NCBI GenBank assembly: GCA_027306955.1 | Contig: DAHUXX010000288.1 | Location: 1 to 5,967 of the forward strand | DNA: 5,967 nt | Direction: 5' to 3' | DNA from: Acetobacteraceae bacterium | GTDB lineage: Bacteria > Pseudomonadota > Alphaproteobacteria > Acetobacterales > Acetobacteraceae | Shown: piece by piece, positions 1-3,229 of the stretch | Layout of the letters: every line of letters starts with the position of its first letter | Position numbering within the stretch: the stretch's first letter is position 1 | Program-made: the position numbers and the translations under genes | Notes under the pieces: generated by a model | What the model was told of the DNA's origin: nothing | Seen by the model: only the letters and a program-made list of their open reading frames with translations | The model's database searches: none

Positions 1-1565
1 CCCGCCGTCACGGTGCTGTTGTTGCCGACGTGGACCCTGTCCGTGCCGTTGCCCAGCATGACACTGGCGTAGTTGCCGCCCGTGACGGTGTCGTTGCCGT
101 TGCCGGCCTGGACCGTCGCGTTGTTGCCGGTACTGATCTTATCGTCGCCATTGCCGGCCTTGATCGAGTCGCCCGACCCCATGGCGGTGATGTTGTTCCC
201 GCCGTTGCCGACGGTGATGCTCGAGCCGTTGCCATTCGCCCGGACGATGTTGATGCCGTTGCCAAGCGTGATGTTGCCGACGCCGTTGTTGAGGTTGACG
301 AGGACCGGGTTGGTCGCGGCCGCGGCCTGAGTCACCGTCGTCGTGCCCGTACCCGTGCCGATCACCGAGCCGGCGGCGTGATCGAGGCTGATGGTGTCGC
401 CGGAACCACCGCCGAGATTGATGGTCTCGATGCCCGAGCCGGTGGGATCGGTCACCGTGACGCCGTTTCCGTTGCCATTCAGCAGGACGACGTTGATCCC
501 GTTGCCGACGTTCACGACGTTGCCATTGCCGCCGGCGGTGACGTTGGTGTTGCCGTTGCCGAGATCGAACTCGGACAGGCCCGTCGAACCCGATACGCTC
601 ACGTTCTCGTAGGTCGCAGACACCACGTTCTGCATGCCCGCGAGGACGACGAGGTCGGTCGGAGACGCCGGCACGCCCGGGTCGTCAGACACGGACGGGA
701 AGGCGGTCGAGGCCAGCGCGTCCACGCCGAGGATCGAGACGTTCGCGTGGCCCCCGCCGATGTTGACGGTGGTGTTGCCGCCGCCAACGGTGACATCGTT
801 GTATTGGCCCGACAGGCTCACGGAATCCGTGCCGTCCCCGAGGTTCACGTTGTTAAACGACGCGCCGCCGCTGACCGTCGCGTTGGCATCGCCGACGCTG
901 ACGTTGTTGGCGGAGCCGGCGATGGTGATGGAGCTGGTGTTGCCGAACGCGTCGTCGTTACTGGCGCCGACGCTGATCTGCGCGAAACCGCCGCTGCCGC
1001 CGCTGTTGGCGCCGGTCACGACCGTGTCTTGGACATCCCCGGTCAGGGTCACCGTGTCGAGGGCGCCGGTCAGCTCGACGCTCGTCGTTCCGCCCGCGTT
1101 GGAGATCGTCGCCGCGTTGTGGCCCATGGGAGAAACGGCGCCGTCACCGACATCGATGGTCGACATCGACGCCGACAGATGGACGGTGTTATGACCCTGG
1201 AAAACGTTCGGGTTCACAAAACCGTAGTTCGGGTCGAGCATCACGCTGACCGTCGAGCTGGCGAAGGAAGCGCCTGCCGACGACTGGATGACGTTCGTGG
1301 AGAGGTCCAGCGTGATCTGGTCGACGACCTGGTTGCTGTTGCCGATGTTGATGGTGGTGGACCCGTCCTCACCCAACGGCGGGCTCATCCCAAGGTTGCC
1401 GAACGGGTTGCCGAACACGTCGAGATTGCCGGCGGAGTTGGAGCTGTTGTTGCCGGTCGTGATCGTGTTGTTCTTGTTGTAGATGGAGAACACGTCGGTC
1501 CCGGTGTTATCGACCGCCGTGCCCATGGCGTACTGACCGCCTATGAGCGTGAAGGGGTTGGTCAT
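1..1565 (-). CDS. RTX-like Gly/Asn-rich beta-repeat protein, N-terminal 521 residues (3' end outside window)
   Basis: Translating the minus strand from the ATG at 1565-1563 gives 521 complete codons with no stop up to the left edge, so the C-terminus is missing. The protein begins MTNPFTLIGGQYAMG, with no Sec signal peptide or membrane segment. About 240 residues of Asn/Ser/Thr/Val-rich sequence follow, then increasingly regular nonapeptides of the form xGNGxxxVx: residues 242-250 (LGDGTDSVS), four in a row at 335-370, and an ordered array from 434 to the edge. This resembles the RTX calcium-binding repeat (GGxGxDxUx), which builds a parallel beta-roll in type I-secreted proteins. Only some units keep the Asp (for example AGNGDDKIS, AGNGNDTVT, LGNGTDRVH); many have Asn or Thr there. 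A Shine-Dalgarno AAGGA sits 7 nt before the ATG. Secretion by a type I system with a C-terminal signal is inferred and cannot be checked here. A non-RTX beta-helix adhesin is the alternative. The reading frame is secure; the function is not. Confidence 0.88.
   Translation of the reverse strand, partial: MTNPFTLIGGQYAMGTAVDNTGTDVFSIYNKNNTITTGNNSSNSAGNLDVFGNPFGNLGMSPPLGEDGSTTINIGNSNQVVDQITLDLSTNVIQSSAGASFASSTVSVMLDPNYGFVNPNVFQGHNTVHLSASMSTIDVGDGAVSPMGHNAATISNAGGTTSVELTGALDTVTLTGDVQDTVVTGANSGGSGGFAQISVGASNDDAFGNTSSITIAGSANNVSVGDANATVSGGASFNNVNLGDGTDSVSLSGQYNDVTVGGGNTTVNIGGGHANVSILGVDALASTAFPSVSDDPGVPASPTDLVVLAGMQNVVSATYENVSVSGSTGLSEFDLGNGNTNVTAGGNGNVVNVGNGINVVLLNGNGNGVTVTDPTGSGIETINLGGGSGDTISLDHAAGSVIGTGTGTTTVTQAAAATNPVLVNLNNGVGNITLGNGINIVRANGNGSSITVGNGGNNITAMGSGDSIKAGNGDDKISTGNNATVQAGNGNDTVTGGNYASVMLGNGTDRVHVGNNSTVTA
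6..266 (-). repeat. Tandem RTX-like repeat array, 54/54/51/51/51 bp units
   Basis: Inside the RTX-like gene, five consecutive coding units can be laid end to end: 266-213 and 212-159 (18 residues each), then 158-108, 107-57 and 56-6 (17 residues each). Each starts with (A/L/V)GNG and carries a second Gly-containing half, for example AGNGNDTVTGGNYASVM. The units are two nonapeptide half-turns, or nine plus eight residues, as expected for a beta-roll. The array continues out of the window on the left. On the plus strand it appears as recurring gttgcc/gccgttgcc words, which is coding periodicity and not a CRISPR. Confidence 0.8.
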
Positions 1566-1572
1566 GGAACTT

Positions 1573-1577
1573 TCCTT
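1573..1577 (-). promoter_or_regulatory. Shine-Dalgarno site of the RTX-like gene
   Basis: The minus strand reads GAAAAGGAAAGTTCC directly before the ATG at 1565. AAGGA is separated from the start codon by 7 nt, which is normal spacing and supports this start over later in-frame ATGs such as codon 14. Confidence 0.7.
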
Positions 1578-1754
1578 TTCTGGTGTGCCAAACTGGTACG
1601 GCGGCGTGGCCGTGAACGACCCGTCCGGAAGCAGTGAAGCCGTGGACTCCTCCCGATTTCCACCGGGCGGGGCAGGATGATGGCCTGCGGGCTTTTCATC
1701 GACGTCACCGCGAGCTTTCCCGGCGGCGTGACGCGGCACTTCGGACGATGACGA

Positions 1755-1772
1755 TTGCGAATCGTTTCGCAA
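1755..1772. promoter_or_regulatory. 18-bp palindrome, candidate operator
   Basis: TTGCGAA (1755-1761) and TTCGCAA (1766-1772) are perfect reverse complements around the 4-base centre TCGT. The dyad lies about 190 nt upstream of the RTX-like start codon. Size and symmetry fit a dimeric regulator site, and the TGCGAA half-site vaguely resembles some alphaproteobacterial Fur-family boxes, but no regulator is encoded here and the match is only by eye. A small RNA hairpin or chance are alternatives. Confidence 0.35.
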
Positions 1773-1871
1773 CAGTCACGAGGTCATCCGCAGCCGCCGT
1801 CCCAGAATTCATCATCCTTCAACTTTTGTAGTCCCGATCGCTGACCCGAACCTGACACGGAATTTACTTTT

Positions 1872-1910
1872 GCGTGACAGGCGGAAGGATCTCACGCCGG
1901 GCGATCGCCC
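1872..1910. other. Palindromic DNA just past the glycosyltransferase stop
   Basis: Two symmetrical elements sit next to each other: GGGCGATCGCCC at 1899-1910, a perfect 12-bp palindrome only 6 nt beyond the stop codon, and a 6-bp inverted repeat GCGTGA (1872-1877)/TCACGC (1892-1897) with a 14-base loop. They could form a 3' structure on the transcript, but neither is followed by a U-run on the minus strand, so a Rho-independent terminator is not supported. Confidence 0.3.
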
Positions 1911-1916
1911 CTTCGG

Positions 1917-3200
1917 TCAGGCGAGCCCGCTGGAAACTTTCACGATCGGGCGCTGCATGAGTGCTTCCATCGTGATGCGGTACGCATCGAGTGTGCGCGA
2001 GAGCGGCAGTGAAACCTGCGCGAAGTTCCGTGCCGCGCTCTGCAACCCAGACGCGAAATCACGGTCCTCAAGGACGCGCAGCACTGAATCGGCGAGCTGC
2101 GGCGCATCGAAAAAGGGCACCAACATTCCGTTGTACCCGTCGGTGACGAACTCGCGCACCGGCTCGGTGTCGCTCGCCACCACGGCGCAGCCCGTCGCCA
2201 GGGCTTCGCGCAGCGACCAGGAAGCGACGAAGGGATAGGTCAGATAGACGTGCGCGTCCGACCGGCGCAGCAGCACCTGGTAGGATTGGGTGTCGACGAG
2301 ATCGAGGAAATGGACGCGGGCGGTGTCGAGCTGATCACCCACCTCCGCCAGGAAGTGCTGCTTCCACGACCTGCCGTTGAGCTGCGGACCATAGCCGCTG
2401 CCCTCGCGGCCGACAATGGCGACGTGCACGTCCCGCCGCCGCAGCAGCCGCGGCAGTGCCCGCATCATGATGTGGAAACCGCGCGTGGGTTCGAGCGCGC
2501 GGCTGACGAAGGTGACGAGCTTGTCCTCGGGCGCGATCACCGTGCCGGCGAGGCGCGCGCGGAACGCCTCGGTCGTGCTCATGGTGCCGAGCGGCAGCGG
2601 CAGCGCGTGTGCTTCCGGGGAAGGGGCGAAGGCGGCGAGGTCGACGCCCTCCTCGATCAGCCGTATGCGGTGGCGCAGCGGCGCGGGATAGGTGCTGAGC
2701 TGGAAACGGGTCGGCGTTTGGCCGAGGCCGGGGTTGGTCAGCGCCAGCAGGTTGACGGCGTTGCGTGCCCGCACCCACGTGTTGCTGCCCGGCGGCGAGA
2801 TGAACTCCGGGTCGAACCCCGTCTCGTAGCCGGTGGAGTGGTAGTAGAATTCAAGATAGCCGAGCAGCGGGACATCCGGCCACACGTCTTGCAGGTTGAG
2901 CAGTTCACCCCAGCCGTGATGGCCCAGGATCATGTCGGGCCGATAGCCGGACGCCGCGAGCTCGCGCGCGACGTTCGCCACGACGTCCGCCCGCCGCAAG
3001 GCCAGGTCGAGATTGCTTGCCCCCTCGTGCACGCCAGGCGCGCCCTCGGCCGTGAACGGATATTCGACCTTGCGCACCGCGCGCATCACGTTCTCCGTGC
3101 GCGTGGTGATGTAGGTGATGTCGTGGCCCAGGTCGCGCAGCCATTCGATTACCCGCCAGTACTGCGCGGGAAAGCTCTGATGCACGAACAGGAAGCGCAT
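1917..3200 (-). CDS. GT4-type glycosyltransferase (427 aa)
   Basis: This is a cytoplasmic GT-B fold glycosyltransferase that should move a sugar from a nucleotide donor to a glycan or protein acceptor; donor and acceptor are unknown. The N-terminal acceptor domain (residues 1-170) opens with MRFLFVHQSFPAQYW and has GHHGWGE (93-99) and LEFYYH (116-121), as in the 'glycosyl transferase family 4 group' N-domain (PF12000, judged by eye). The C-terminal donor domain (about 220-400) has FVSRALEPTRGF (231-242), VGREGSGYG (263-271), TYPFVASWSLREALATG (321-337) and DGYNG (354-358). In the E-x7-E motif the second Glu is present (332) but the first position is Phe (324). No signal peptide or membrane helix is seen. 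The open frame runs up to 3611, but the ATG at 3200 matches the family start and lies 29 nt after the Hint gene's stop. No clear Shine-Dalgarno is visible, so translation may be coupled to the upstream gene. Confidence 0.92.
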   Translation of the reverse strand: MRFLFVHQSFPAQYWRVIEWLRDLGHDITYITTRTENVMRAVRKVEYPFTAEGAPGVHEGASNLDLALRRADVVANVARELAASGYRPDMILGHHGWGELLNLQDVWPDVPLLGYLEFYYHSTGYETGFDPEFISPPGSNTWVRARNAVNLLALTNPGLGQTPTRFQLSTYPAPLRHRIRLIEEGVDLAAFAPSPEAHALPLPLGTMSTTEAFRARLAGTVIAPEDKLVTFVSRALEPTRGFHIMMRALPRLLRRRDVHVAIVGREGSGYGPQLNGRSWKQHFLAEVGDQLDTARVHFLDLVDTQSYQVLLRRSDAHVYLTYPFVASWSLREALATGCAVVASDTEPVREFVTDGYNGMLVPFFDAPQLADSVLRVLEDRDFASGLQSAARNFAQVSLPLSRTLDAYRITMEALMQRPIVKVSSGLA

Positions 3201-3229
3201 GTGCGGCACGGAACGAAAAGGATGCGTCG

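Larger units (their letters stand above)
1566..1916. other. Intergenic region between the glycosyltransferase and the RTX-like gene
   Basis: These 351 bases carry no convincing gene. A 65-codon plus-strand frame at 1634-1831 is Arg-rich, has no recognisable feature and is best treated as chance. The stretch around 1795-1880 is visibly more AT-rich than the flanking genes. Because the downstream gene has its own strong ribosome binding site after a long gap, the region probably contains its promoter, but I could not pick a convincing -35/-10 pair. It also holds a palindrome at 1755-1772 and palindromic sequence at 1872-1910. No hairpin followed by a minus-strand T-run, as expected of an intrinsic terminator, was found. 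Confidence 0.6.

Noticed and set aside
1..560. Recurrent gttgcc/gccgttgcc words resembling a CRISPR or satellite array
   Set aside because: Spacing is in multiples of three and follows the 17-18 residue protein repeat; there are no constant repeats with unique spacers.
1581..1593. TGGCAC on the minus strand just before the RTX-like gene, as a sigma-54 -24 element
   Set aside because: The expected TTGC-type -12 element is missing at the right spacing, and the site is almost on top of the Shine-Dalgarno.
30..1637. 535-codon open frame on the plus strand
   Set aside because: It is antisense to the RTX-like gene. Its product is a low-complexity Arg/Val/Asp/Ala sequence with no motif; it stays open because the Asn/Gly/Val/Thr codons opposite it rarely produce stops.
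1672..1700. GCAGG/CCTGC hairpin followed by GGGCTTTT on the plus strand as a terminator
   Set aside because: The T-run follows on the plus strand, where no gene ends; the stem is only 5 bp and it is on the wrong strand to end the glycosyltransferase transcript.
1634..1831. 65-codon plus-strand frame in the intergenic region
   Set aside because: Arg-rich composition, no convincing ribosome binding site and no recognisable motif; it overlaps the likely regulatory region.
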